Part shown: in pieces, positions 17,033 to 25,673 of the stretch
Layout of the letters: the number at the start of each line of letters is the position of its first letter
Position numbering within the stretch: position 1 is the stretch's first letter
Origin: Lactobacillus sp.
GTDB taxonomy: Bacteria; Bacillota; Bacilli; Lactobacillales; Lactobacillaceae
Assembly (NCBI GenBank): GCA_022651245.1
Contig: JALCQM010000029.1
Location: 1-36,055 of the forward strand
Length of the DNA: 36,055 nt
Reading direction: 5' to 3'
The notes under the pieces: model-generated
The model's database searches: none
Told to the model about the DNA's origin: nothing
The model's input: the letters and a program-made list of their open reading frames with translations, nothing else
Program-made: the position numbers and the translations under genes

Positions 17033-19660
17033 ATGCTGAAATCGTCTGACAAAAAAACTGTACAAGACACCAAGGCTGTTGATGTTGATAAGATGATCGA
17101 TGAACTCGTTAAGAATGCCCAAGAGGCATTGGAAATCATGAAGGGCTTCGATCAAGAGAAGGTCGATCATATCGTGCACCGGATGGCGATCGCAGGCCTG
17201 GATCACCATATGGAGCTCGCGAAGTTAGCGGTTGAAGAAACCGGCCGTGGGGTTTATGAAGATAAAGCGATCAAGAACATGTTTGCCACTGAAGAAATCT
17301 GGCATTCGATCAAGAATGACAAAACCGTTGGGGTCATTAACGAAGACAAACAAAAGAATGTGGTTTCGATCGCAGAACCGATCGGCGTTATCGCTGGGGT
17401 GACCCCAGTCACGAACCCAACGTCGACGGTGATGTTCAAATCTGAAATTGCGATCAAGACGCGTAACCCGATCATCTTCTCCTTCCACCCAGGCGCCCAA
17501 AAGTCTTCCGCTCGTGCGTTAGAAGTCTTGCGTGATGAAGCGGTGAAGGCCGGGTTACCAGCTGGCGCATTGCAGTTCATTGCCGTGCCAAGTATTGAAG
17601 CGTGCCAGGCCTTGATGCATCACCCAGGGGTGGCCACGATCTTAGCCACCGGCGGCCCAGGCATGGTGAAGTCCGCTTATTCTTCTGGCAAACCTGCATT
17701 AGGGGTCGGTGCTGGGAATGCCCCGGCATATATCGAAGCCAGTGCCGATGTCAAGCAAGCCGTCAATGATATCATGCTTTCCAAGAGTTTTGACCACGGG
17801 ATGGTTTGTGCTTCCGAACAAGGGATGATCGTTGATGCACCGATCTACGATAAGGTGAAGCAAGAATTTAAGGATCAAGGGGCGTACTTCATTCAAAAGA
17901 AAGATATGAAGAAGTTCACCGAAACCGTGATCAACACTGAAAAGATGGCCGTTAATCCGCGGATCGTGGGCCAAAGTGCTTGGCAGATCGCAAACTGGGC
18001 AGGCATCGATATTCCTAAAGATACCCAGTTGATCATTGCTGAACTACCAGAACCAGGTGATAAGTACCCATTGTCCCACGAAAAACTGAGCCCAGTTTTG
18101 GCGATGTTCAAAGCAACCGATCATGAGGATGGGTTCGCGAAGGCAGAAAAAATGCTCGACATCGGTGGTCTTGGCCATACGGCTGTAATTCACACCCATG
18201 ATGAAGATTTGGCGTTAGCTTATGCCGATAAGATGCAGGCGTGCCGGATCTTGGTCAACACCCCATCCACGATGGGCGGGATCGGTGATTTGTACAATAA
18301 TATGATCCCATCCTTGACACTGGGTTGTGGCTCTTACGGTGGTAACTCAATTTCGCATAACGTGGGGACGATCGACTTGTTGAACATTAAGACATTGGCT
18401 AAGCGCCGTAATAACATGCAATGGGTCAAACTACCACCGAAGATTTACTTCGAACGCAACTCGGTTCGCTACCTGGAAAAGATGGACGGACTCGACCGCG
18501 TCTTGATCGTCGGTGACCGAGGCATGGAAAAGCTCGGTTACGTGCGGATTGTTGAAGACGTGTTGAAGAATCGGACGAACAACGTTGATATTCAGACGTT
18601 CTTGGATGTTGAACCGGATCCATCCAGCAACACGGTGTACAAAGGCACGGCAATCGCTAAAGACTTCAAGCCGGATGCGATCGTAGCCGTTGGTGGTGGT
18701 TCCGTCATGGATGCGGCCAAAGGAATCTGGTTGTTCTATGATGGCGATGGTGACTTCTTCGGTGCCAAGCAAAAGTTCTTGGATATCCGTAAGCGGACTT
18801 ACAAGTTCCCGAAGCCAACGAAATCCAAGCTGGTCTGCATCCCGACGACTTCAGGAACTGGTTCTGAAGTGACCCCATTTGCGGTCATCACGGATTCGGA
18901 TACCGGTATCAAGTATCCATTGGCTGACTATGCCTTGACCCCTGATGTGGCCTTAGTTGACCCGCAGTTCATTGAAACGGTGCCGGCAAAAGTCGTTGCG
19001 GATACTGGGCTGGATGTGATCTGCCACGCCACCGAAAGTTTCGTTTCGACGATGGCTAGCTCCTACACTCGCGGCTTGTCGCTGGAAGCGCTGAAGTTAG
19101 CCTTTGATAATTTGGAAGCTTCTTATAACGGCGACTTGGAAGCCAAGGCCAAGATGCATGATGCCTCGACCATTGCCGGGATGGCCTTCGCCAATGCCTT
19201 GTTAGGGATCAACCACAGTATCGCGCACAAACTGGGACAGACGTACCACTTGCCTCATGGACGTTGCATCGCGATCAGCTTCCCACACGTGGTTCGCTAC
19301 AATGCCAAGACCCCGACCAAGCGTGCGGTTTGGTCGAAGTATAACTACTTCAAGGCAGATGAAGATTACGCCCAAATTGCTCGGTACTTGGGGCTTAAAG
19401 GCAACACGACGGCAGAATTAGTCGAAGCCTTTGTCCAAGCTTATATCGATCTTGCTGGTCGTATCGGCGTCAAGATGAGCCTGAAGGAACAAGGCATTTC
19501 TAAAGAAGACGTGTTGGCGAATGCAGATCGGATCGCCGAGTTAGCTTATGAAGATAACTGCACGGTGACTAACCCGGTTGAACCATTGATCGCAGACATG
19601 AAACAAATTGTCTTAGATGAGTATGAAGGCACCGCTTCGGATCCGTCCGTTCGCGCCTAA
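17033..19660 (+). CDS. adhE: Bifunctional acetaldehyde-CoA/alcohol dehydrogenase AdhE
   Basis: This 875-residue enzyme reduces acetyl-CoA to acetaldehyde and then ethanol, using two NADH. The N-terminal aldehyde dehydrogenase half has its catalytic C259 in MVCASEQG and the VTPVTNPTS block. From about residue 455 the iron-dependent alcohol dehydrogenase half shows GGGSVMDAAK, PTTSGTGSEVTPF and the metal ligands around DVICHATES and NHSIAHKLG...HGRC. The length is typical and both halves look intact. ATG at 17033 follows GGAGGG. Regulation by Rex is likely from the operator. In heterofermentative lactobacilli this is the main electron sink, which makes zwf nearby meaningful. AdhE usually forms spirosome filaments. 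Confidence 0.97.
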   Translation: MLKSSDKKTVQDTKAVDVDKMIDELVKNAQEALEIMKGFDQEKVDHIVHRMAIAGLDHHMELAKLAVEETGRGVYEDKAIKNMFATEEIWHSIKNDKTVGVINEDKQKNVVSIAEPIGVIAGVTPVTNPTSTVMFKSEIAIKTRNPIIFSFHPGAQKSSARALEVLRDEAVKAGLPAGALQFIAVPSIEACQALMHHPGVATILATGGPGMVKSAYSSGKPALGVGAGNAPAYIEASADVKQAVNDIMLSKSFDHGMVCASEQGMIVDAPIYDKVKQEFKDQGAYFIQKKDMKKFTETVINTEKMAVNPRIVGQSAWQIANWAGIDIPKDTQLIIAELPEPGDKYPLSHEKLSPVLAMFKATDHEDGFAKAEKMLDIGGLGHTAVIHTHDEDLALAYADKMQACRILVNTPSTMGGIGDLYNNMIPSLTLGCGSYGGNSISHNVGTIDLLNIKTLAKRRNNMQWVKLPPKIYFERNSVRYLEKMDGLDRVLIVGDRGMEKLGYVRIVEDVLKNRTNNVDIQTFLDVEPDPSSNTVYKGTAIAKDFKPDAIVAVGGGSVMDAAKGIWLFYDGDGDFFGAKQKFLDIRKRTYKFPKPTKSKLVCIPTTSGTGSEVTPFAVITDSDTGIKYPLADYALTPDVALVDPQFIETVPAKVVADTGLDVICHATESFVSTMASSYTRGLSLEALKLAFDNLEASYNGDLEAKAKMHDASTIAGMAFANALLGINHSIAHKLGQTYHLPHGRCIAISFPHVVRYNAKTPTKRAVWSKYNYFKADEDYAQIARYLGLKGNTTAELVEAFVQAYIDLAGRIGVKMSLKEQGISKEDVLANADRIAELAYEDNCTVTNPVEPLIADMKQIVLDEYEGTASDPSVRA

Positions 19661-19693
19661 AAATACTGAATTGTCCCTCCACAGTTCAGTCTG

Positions 19694-19725
19694 AAGAAGT
19701 CGCACTTGTGCGACTTCTTTTTTTG
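19694..19725 (+). terminator. Intrinsic terminator after adhE
   Basis: AAGAAGTCGCA (19694-19704) pairs with TGCGACTTCTT (19709-19719) around CTTG, then a T-run. A weaker CTGAA/TTCAG hairpin precedes it. Confidence 0.9.
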
Positions 19726-19779
19726 TGAGATTCATGCCATAATAGACAAAGACAAATGGCTAAAAAGTAAGGATGGGCT

Positions 19780-20436
19780 ATGACACCAAATAAAGAAGAT
19801 TATTTAAAAATGATTTTTGAACTGGGCGGTGACACCCAGCTGATTTCGAATAAGCAAATTGTCGCCGGCTTGGATGTCTCAGCCGCTTCTGTCAGTGAGA
19901 TGATCACCAAACTGGTCGAGCAAAAATACGTGACGCATACGCCGTACCAAGGCATTAAACTCACCGCGACCGGGCAGAAGCGGGCCGCGCTTTTAGTCCG
20001 GAATCATCGACTTTGGGAAGTGTTTTTAGTCGAGTCGTTGAAATACCCAGTCGACCGAATTCATCAAGAAGCCGAGAAGCTGGAGCACGCGACCACGCCC
20101 GAAATGGCAGACCGGTTGGCGAATATGCTCGGGGAACCGCAATATTGCCCACATGGTGGGGTGATTCCAGATTCTGATGGGCATTATATTGACCAAAGTC
20201 GCGTGCCACTGGCGAGCTTGGTCAGTGGGCAAAAGGCCCATATCGAGCGAATCGTCGATGAGGCAGCCGTTATCGACTATATTCACGATATCGATTTGCG
20301 GGTCAACGACCATTTTACCGTCATCGGGGTGGATAAGTCGGCGATCACGATTCACCAGGTGCGTACCGACCGTGACATTGCGGTCAACCGCGTGCGTGCG
20401 GCCCACATCTTCGTGGATCCGGCGTTTAATTTGTAA
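19780..20436 (+). CDS. DtxR/MntR-family metal-dependent transcriptional regulator
   Basis: This 218-residue regulator starts with a DtxR-type winged helix (NKEDYLKMIFEL, then the recognition helix DVSAASVSEMITKLVEQKYV). A dimerisation and metal-binding domain follows (HRLWEVFLVESL, then EAEKLEHATTPEMADRL and CPHGG), with a C-terminal SH3-like FeoA domain from about residue 145. Proteins of this shape sense Mn(II) or Fe(II) and repress metal importers; the metal is not certain from reading. ATG at 19780 follows AAGGATGGGCT. It is 18 bases from zwf, so the two are probably co-transcribed, although no metal transporter gene lies in the window. Confidence 0.9.
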   Translation: MTPNKEDYLKMIFELGGDTQLISNKQIVAGLDVSAASVSEMITKLVEQKYVTHTPYQGIKLTATGQKRAALLVRNHRLWEVFLVESLKYPVDRIHQEAEKLEHATTPEMADRLANMLGEPQYCPHGGVIPDSDGHYIDQSRVPLASLVSGQKAHIERIVDEAAVIDYIHDIDLRVNDHFTVIGVDKSAITIHQVRTDRDIAVNRVRAAHIFVDPAFNL

Positions 20437-20454
20437 ACAAATAGGAGCAGCTTA

Positions 20455-21939
20455 ATGGTAGAAGAAAAAGCAGCAGTGATCATTTTATTTGGTGGTTCTG
20501 GCGACTTAGCCCGGCGTAAACTTTATCCGGCGATGTTTGGCTTGTTTCAGCGCGGCTTTTTGAAAGACCGGTTTGCCGTGATTGGGACTGCCCGGCGGCC
20601 ATGGTCGGACGATTATTACCGAGATATCGTGACCAATGCCGTTAAGGACCAGCCAGGGGCGACAGTTGAGGCGGCAGAGGCGTTTGCGGCGCATTTCTAC
20701 TACCAATCACACGATGTCACCGACGCGGCCCACTATATCACGTTGAAAGAACTGGCGGCTAAGCTCGACGACCAGTATCATGTTGGGGGCAACCGTCTGT
20801 ATTATATGGCCATGGCGCCGAATTTCTTCGCCACGATCGCTGAGCATCTGAAGTCTGAGTCTTTACTGACGGCAGAAGGGTTCAACCGGTTAGTGATCGA
20901 GAAGCCATTTGGCCATGACTATCAAAGCGCCAAGGCGCTGAACGAGTCGATCACGGCGACCTTCGATGAAAAACAGATCTACCGGATCGACCACTACCTC
21001 GGCAAAGAGATGGCACAGGCTATTTTAGCGTTGCGGTTCGCCAATCCCTTGATCGGGGCGGCTTGGAACAAGGATCACATTCAGAATATGCAGATCACGC
21101 TGGCAGAAGCCGTGGGGGTCGAAGAGCGTGCCGGTTATTATGAAGGCTCCGGGGCGATGCGCGACATGGTGCAAAACCATGTGATGCAACTGTTGGCGTA
21201 CTTGACCATGGCCCGGCCGCAAAGCCTGACGCCAGAAGCTGTGCACGCGGTCAAAGGCGACGTTTTTGACCATTTGCAACCGTACACGCAAGAAGAGGCG
21301 CTGGCTAATTTTGTGCGCGCACAGTATGCGCCAGCCGTCGTCGATAATTTGACCGTTTCGGGGTACCGTGATGAAGCCGGCGTGGCGAAAGACTCGTTGA
21401 CGGAGACTTTTGTTGCCGGTAAGATCACGGTCGATACACCAGAATTTGCTGGGGTGCCGATCTACGTCCGCACCGGGAAGCGGTTGACCCGCAAGTCGAC
21501 ACAGATCTCGATCGTGTTTAAGCCGGTCGCACATGATTTGTTTGGTGCGCAAGCCAAGTCGAACGTGTTGACCATTTATGTGGAGCCAGGCGAAGGATTT
21601 TCACTGACGTTGAATGGGAAGGCGTTGGGGCAGTCAAACGACCTGACTTCTGAGGAATTGCGTTTTCGGCATGATGAGCGGGCCACGAAGGCTGCGCCGG
21701 AAGCGTATGAGCGCTTGATTCAAGATGCGCTAGAAGGCAACCAAACGAACTTTACGCGCTGGACAGAGCTGGCGCAGACGTGGCAGTTTGTCGATGCGAT
21801 CATCGCGGCTTGGCACACGACGACGGCGATGCCGACTTATCCGGCGGGCACGATGGGCCCCAAAGCTGCCAGTGAGCTATTAGCTCGGGATGGTAATCAC
21901 TGGGTCTGGCAGCCCACGCACGTCCAGCTCGCCGATTAA
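20455..21939 (+). CDS. zwf: Glucose-6-phosphate 1-dehydrogenase
   Basis: This 494-residue enzyme oxidises glucose 6-phosphate to 6-phosphogluconolactone with NADP, the entry to the pentose phosphate/phosphoketolase route. The N-terminal nucleotide loop GGSGDLARRKLYP lies at residues 13-25, EKPFGHD precedes the active-site block RIDHYLGKEMAQ near residue 176, and the C-terminal domain contains YVRTGKRL. ATG at 20455 follows AGGAG. It follows the DtxR-type gene closely and is followed by a hairpin repeat at 21976-22018, which probably terminates it. Confidence 0.97.
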   Translation: MVEEKAAVIILFGGSGDLARRKLYPAMFGLFQRGFLKDRFAVIGTARRPWSDDYYRDIVTNAVKDQPGATVEAAEAFAAHFYYQSHDVTDAAHYITLKELAAKLDDQYHVGGNRLYYMAMAPNFFATIAEHLKSESLLTAEGFNRLVIEKPFGHDYQSAKALNESITATFDEKQIYRIDHYLGKEMAQAILALRFANPLIGAAWNKDHIQNMQITLAEAVGVEERAGYYEGSGAMRDMVQNHVMQLLAYLTMARPQSLTPEAVHAVKGDVFDHLQPYTQEEALANFVRAQYAPAVVDNLTVSGYRDEAGVAKDSLTETFVAGKITVDTPEFAGVPIYVRTGKRLTRKSTQISIVFKPVAHDLFGAQAKSNVLTIYVEPGEGFSLTLNGKALGQSNDLTSEELRFRHDERATKAAPEAYERLIQDALEGNQTNFTRWTELAQTWQFVDAIIAAWHTTTAMPTYPAGTMGPKAASELLARDGNHWVWQPTHVQLAD

Positions 21940-21975
21940 GGTCGCGTTAGCTGATTCGTCGGCCGGAACAAACAA

Positions 21976-22018
21976 ACCTCTGTATCGCGATTCAATTCTT
22001 GAGTCGGGGTGCAGAGGT
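21976..22018 (+). repeat. Dispersed hairpin repeat, copy a (after zwf)
   Basis: ACCTCTG (21976-21982) pairs with CAGAGGT (22012-22018). Four more pairs, one G-G mismatch and then CGATTCAA (21988-21995) with TTGAGTCG (21999-22006) complete a near-continuous 20-pair stem. It shares the CGATTC core, the single mismatch and the TTTGT tail with the copies at 32034 and 35841. Confidence 0.65.
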
Positions 22019-22092
22019 ATTTGTATGTCTTGGCAGGGGAAATGGCATTGCGGTTAAGCCCGTCCTGGCTTCGCTCACGCTAAACGCGTTCC

Positions 22093-22190
22093 CCGATGCA
22101 AGGGTGAGCGTTCTAACTGGTCACGGCGGCGTGCGGCTGTTCGCCACCCACCACCATGCCCTGTTAGACCGTCACCCTTAATCGCATCGG
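22093..22190 (+). other. Long hairpin between zwf and dinB
   Basis: CCGATGC (22093-22099), AAGGGTGA (22100-22107) and TCTAAC (22112-22117) pair in order with GCATCGG (22184-22190), TCACCCTT (22172-22179) and GTTAGA (22163-22168). The loop is about 45 bases and GC-rich. The dinB ribosome binding site begins ten bases later. It may be a leader structure or a small RNA; the overlapping 60-codon frame at 21999 is not convincing. Confidence 0.6.
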
Positions 22191-22214
22191 CTCACGCTCT
22201 GGAAGGAGAACCGA

Positions 22215-23318
22215 ATGGCTTGGTTAGAGGTGCCACTCACCAATGATACGACACGGCGGATTTTGCATATTGATATGGATGCTTTTTATGCGTCGATCGA
22301 GCAGCGAGACGAGCCTGCCTTGCGCCAAAAGGCCTTGGTGATCGCGCATGACCCTCGTGAAACCGGGGGCAAAGGCGTTGTGACCACGGCAAATTATGTG
22401 GCCCGGCAATACGGGGTGCATTCGGCGATGGCGGCTAATGAGGCCTTGCGCTTAGTTCCGCGGCGCTTGCTCGTCTTCAAAACGCCGGATTTTACCAAGT
22501 ACCGTGCGGTTTCCCAGCAGATCCATGACCTGTTTCATCAGGTGACCGATTTGATCGAGCCGGTGGCGTTAGACGAGGCGTATCTAGATGTCAGCGCCAA
22601 CCGAGACTTCTCGACGACGATCGATCTCGCTTTGTGGTTACAAGCACAGATCCGTACGGCCACTCATTTGACGTGTAGTTTTGGCTTGTCCTATAACAAG
22701 TTTTTGGCCAAAGAAGCGTCCGAGTACAACAAGCCTAATGGCCGGACGGTGATCCTTCCAGAGCAGGCGGAGGCTTTTTTAGACCGGCTGCCGATCGCGG
22801 CGTTTCGTGGTGTCGGCAAGAAGACCTTGCCGAAGCTAGAAGCGTTAGGTATCACAGACGGCGCGAGTTTGAAGCAATATTCGCAATCGGAGCTGATTCA
22901 GTTGTTCGGTAAAATGGGCTTGGGGCTGTACCAACACGCCCGTGGGGTGGATAACCGCCCAGTGCGCGTGACAGACGCTAAGTCGATCGGCAAAGAGCGG
23001 ACCTATCGCGCCATCAAAACGACGGACGCCCAAGTTGAAGAAGAACTGCACCGGCTAGCGGCGCTGGTGCAAGCGGCTTTGGTGCGCAAGCAAAAGCACG
23101 GTAAAACGGTGGTGCTTAAGGTGCGCGATTCCGCGTTCAACACGGTGACGCGGCGGGTGACCACGGCACATTACATTGAAGGCGAGACGGCCATTTTTCA
23201 GGCGGCTTGGCAACTATGGCAACAGGTGCGGCCGAGCGACATTGCGATCCGCTTGCTCGGAATCACGGTGACGGGACTCGACCCACAGCAGTTCGAAAAT
23301 ATCGATCTGCCTCTGTGA
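22215..23318 (+). CDS. dinB: DNA polymerase IV (Y family)
   Basis: This 367-residue polymerase performs error-prone translesion synthesis. Catalytic carboxylates are D20 and D22 in HIDMDAFYASIEQ and D120-E121 in ALDEAYLD. The NYVARQYGVHSAM, SFGLSYNKFLAKEAS and GVGKKT (helix-hairpin-helix) blocks complete the palm, fingers and thumb, and the C-terminal little-finger domain is present. ATG at 22215 follows GGAAGGAG. The first twelve residues precede the usual start but the ribosome binding site supports them. It is preceded by a large hairpin and followed 53 bases later by the YtoI-like gene's ribosome binding region. Confidence 0.95.
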   Translation: MAWLEVPLTNDTTRRILHIDMDAFYASIEQRDEPALRQKALVIAHDPRETGGKGVVTTANYVARQYGVHSAMAANEALRLVPRRLLVFKTPDFTKYRAVSQQIHDLFHQVTDLIEPVALDEAYLDVSANRDFSTTIDLALWLQAQIRTATHLTCSFGLSYNKFLAKEASEYNKPNGRTVILPEQAEAFLDRLPIAAFRGVGKKTLPKLEALGITDGASLKQYSQSELIQLFGKMGLGLYQHARGVDNRPVRVTDAKSIGKERTYRAIKTTDAQVEEELHRLAALVQAALVRKQKHGKTVVLKVRDSAFNTVTRRVTTAHYIEGETAIFQAAWQLWQQVRPSDIAIRLLGITVTGLDPQQFENIDLPL

Positions 23319-23340
23319 TTAGTACAGCCGTGAGATGTGT

Positions 23341-23370
23341 TATACTGACAGTAACTGAAATGACATGAGG
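23341..23370 (+). promoter_or_regulatory. Likely -10 box and ribosome binding site of the YtoI-like gene
   Basis: TATACT (23341-23346) is a good -10 box. GAGG (23367-23370) is seven bases before ATG 23378 but only one base before ATG 23372, which decides the start in favour of 23378. Confidence 0.45.
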
Positions 23371-23377
23371 TATGACT

Positions 23378-24694
23378 ATGGCGACGAAACATGAACAAAT
23401 CCTGCAATTTATCGCGAATCTTGCGGTAGGCACGAAGATCTCGGTCCGCTCGATCGCAAAACAGCAACAAGTTTCAGAAGGGACGGCGTATCGCGCGATC
23501 AAAGAAGCCGAGGCGACCGGGTTAGTCTCGACAATCGAACGCGTGGGGACGATCCGCATCGAACAAAAGCCGCTCAATAACATCGACTCCTTGACGTTCA
23601 AAGCGCTGTTGAAGCTGATCGATGCGAAGGTCTTAGGCGGCTCTGCCGGTCTCGGGAAGAAGCTGGATAAGTTCGTGATCGGGGCGATGACGCCTGACGA
23701 AATGATCCGCTACATTACCAAGAATTCTCTGATGATCATCGGGAATCGAGAAGACGCGCAGAAATTAGCCTTGGAAAATGGTGCAGCGGTATTGATTACG
23801 GGTGGTTTTATGACTAGCGACGCCGTGATTGCCAAGGCGAACGCGGCGTCTTTACCGGTGATCCAAACCAGCTACGACACCTTCACCGTCGCGACGATGA
23901 TCAACCGGGCCTTGTCCGATCAGGCCATCAAGCAAGATATCATGACAGTGGCGGCGATCTATACGCCGCTGAGCAAGACGAAGACCGCTTTGCCGGATGA
24001 AACCGTCGCGGACTTCCAACACTTGCGCGGCGACCAAAGTGACTTTTACCTGCCTGTGATCACGGCGACTGGCCGGCTCGTCGGCATGGTCACCGAGGCG
24101 ATGGTCGCAGGTAAGAAAGGGACGACCCCATTAGAGCGGGTAATGTATAAGGATCCGCAAACCGTCAAGCCGTATCTGAGCGTGACGACCGTTGGCCACA
24201 CGATGCAAGGTAACGGATTGCGGGTTTTACCGGTGGTCGATGATTCTTGGCAATTACTCGGGATCGTGACGCGCCAAAGCGTTTTTGCCAGCATGGCAGA
24301 CCTCAATCACAGTCGGGATGCCGCGACGTTCGCTGACCAAGTCGCCAGTCAAATGACGTTGGTCGAATCAGCCGCCGTCGATCAAGCCGACTACCGCTTG
24401 CACACGACGCCGATCATGACCAATCAGTTAGGGACGTTGAGTTTTGGCGTGCTGAATGAAGCGGTGAATGCCGCGGCCACCGGGTATTTGAACCGGGCTG
24501 GCCGGCGTAACGTCTTGGTGGCCCAGCAGTCGTTGCATACGTTCCGCCCGATCCAATTGGAAACCACGGTCAATATCCATGTCCGGCCATTAGAATTGAC
24601 GCGGCATGAAGCGACGTTGGATATCGAGTTGGCGACAGATGGCTTGCCGGTGGCCAAGGCGTTGGTGACCTGCCAGCTATTAGAAAGGAACTAG
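23378..24694 (+). CDS. YtoI-like HTH-DRTGG-CBS-hotdog protein
   Basis: This protein of 438 residues combines four modules. An N-terminal winged helix (about 1-60, SVRSIAKQQQVSEGTAYRAIKEAE) is followed by a DRTGG-like domain (about 75-180), a CBS pair (about 185-305, including VITATGRLVGMVTEA and LPVVDDSWQLLGIVTR) and a C-terminal hotdog/thioesterase-like domain (about 315-438). This is the architecture of B. subtilis YtoI. CBS pairs usually bind adenine nucleotides and the winged helix suggests DNA binding, but no function is established. It is one base from the DHH phosphoesterase gene, the same pairing as ytoI-ytqI in Bacillus, which hints at nucleotide sensing. Confidence 0.85.
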   Translation: MATKHEQILQFIANLAVGTKISVRSIAKQQQVSEGTAYRAIKEAEATGLVSTIERVGTIRIEQKPLNNIDSLTFKALLKLIDAKVLGGSAGLGKKLDKFVIGAMTPDEMIRYITKNSLMIIGNREDAQKLALENGAAVLITGGFMTSDAVIAKANAASLPVIQTSYDTFTVATMINRALSDQAIKQDIMTVAAIYTPLSKTKTALPDETVADFQHLRGDQSDFYLPVITATGRLVGMVTEAMVAGKKGTTPLERVMYKDPQTVKPYLSVTTVGHTMQGNGLRVLPVVDDSWQLLGIVTRQSVFASMADLNHSRDAATFADQVASQMTLVESAAVDQADYRLHTTPIMTNQLGTLSFGVLNEAVNAAATGYLNRAGRRNVLVAQQSLHTFRPIQLETTVNIHVRPLELTRHEATLDIELATDGLPVAKALVTCQLLERN

Positions 24695-24695
24695 C

Positions 24696-25646
24696 ATGAA
24701 TTTAGAGGCAATTTTGGACCACATCGAAGAAGCGGAGACGATCATTATTCACCGCCATGTCAATCCAGACCCTGACGCATTAGGCTCACAAGGCGGCTTA
24801 GCGGCTAGTATTCAGGCGGCCTACCCGCAAAAAAAGGTGTTCTTAGCCGGAGAAGGCGTCGGTAACTTGGACTGGTTATCAACGATGGACCAGGTGCCAG
24901 ATGCCGCGTATGCCAACGCCTTAGTGATCACCGTGGATACCGCAGACACCCCGCGCGTCAGTGATCAGCGGTTCAATACGGGCAAATTCTTGATCAAGAT
25001 CGACCATCATCCCAATGACGACGATTACGGGGATTTATCTTGGGTGGTGCCTGAAGCGAGTTCGACTTCGGAGTTGATTTATGATCTGATCCAGCATGCG
25101 GCGGGCCGTTTAGGCTTCAACGCGACGGTCGCGCGGCTGTTGTACGCCGGGATCGTCGGAGACACGGGCCGCTTCTTGTTTAACAATACCAGCGCGCACA
25201 CGTTGCGAGTCGCTGCGGCACTGATCCAAGAGGACTTTGACCCGACGGCGTTGAATAACCGGATGAACCAAATCACGTTAGCACAAGCCAAGTTGCAAAG
25301 TTATGTTTTTGAGCATCTCGAAGTCACGGCCAGCGGCGCGGCCAGCGTGGTGATTCCTTTGGCAGTTGTCGAAAACTTAGGGCTGACCAGCGATCAGGTG
25401 CATGCCGCCGTGGGGACGCCTGGCCGCTTAGAGGGAGTCGTTGCGTGGGCGATCTTCGTTGAACAGCCCGAAGCCCCGTACCGCGTTAACCTACGTTCTA
25501 AAGGGCCGATCATTAACGAACTGGCTAAGGGTCACCATGGTGGCGGGCATCCACTCGCCAGTGGCGCCAAGGCCCAAAATACCACTGAGATAGCAGAAAT
25601 TCGGGCGCAGTTAGATGCGCTCGTGACGCAATTTGTGACGGCATAA
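24696..25646 (+). CDS. DHH/DHHA1 phosphoesterase (NrnA/DhhP type)
   Basis: This 316-residue enzyme has the DHH superfamily metal motifs: HRHVNPDPDALGS at residues 19-31, a second aspartate in VITVDTAD, the name-giving DHH in KIDHHPND, and GDTGRFL. The C-terminal DHHA1 domain ends with the GGGHPLASGA substrate loop. Relatives (NrnA/YtqI, DhhP) degrade short RNA fragments, pAp or linear and cyclic dinucleotides such as pApA from cyclic di-AMP. Which of these applies cannot be told by eye. The gene starts one base after the YtoI-like gene; a KimA transporter, which cyclic di-AMP controls, lies elsewhere in the window. Confidence 0.9.
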   Translation: MNLEAILDHIEEAETIIIHRHVNPDPDALGSQGGLAASIQAAYPQKKVFLAGEGVGNLDWLSTMDQVPDAAYANALVITVDTADTPRVSDQRFNTGKFLIKIDHHPNDDDYGDLSWVVPEASSTSELIYDLIQHAAGRLGFNATVARLLYAGIVGDTGRFLFNNTSAHTLRVAAALIQEDFDPTALNNRMNQITLAQAKLQSYVFEHLEVTASGAASVVIPLAVVENLGLTSDQVHAAVGTPGRLEGVVAWAIFVEQPEAPYRVNLRSKGPIINELAKGHHGGGHPLASGAKAQNTTEIAEIRAQLDALVTQFVTA

Positions 25647-25673
25647 CGTCACGCACCCCATACAGGAGGCTAC

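Noticed and set aside
21999-22181. 60-codon frame between zwf and dinB
   Set aside because: It starts in the loop of one hairpin and ends in the stem of another; no ribosome binding site and no recognisable protein pattern.
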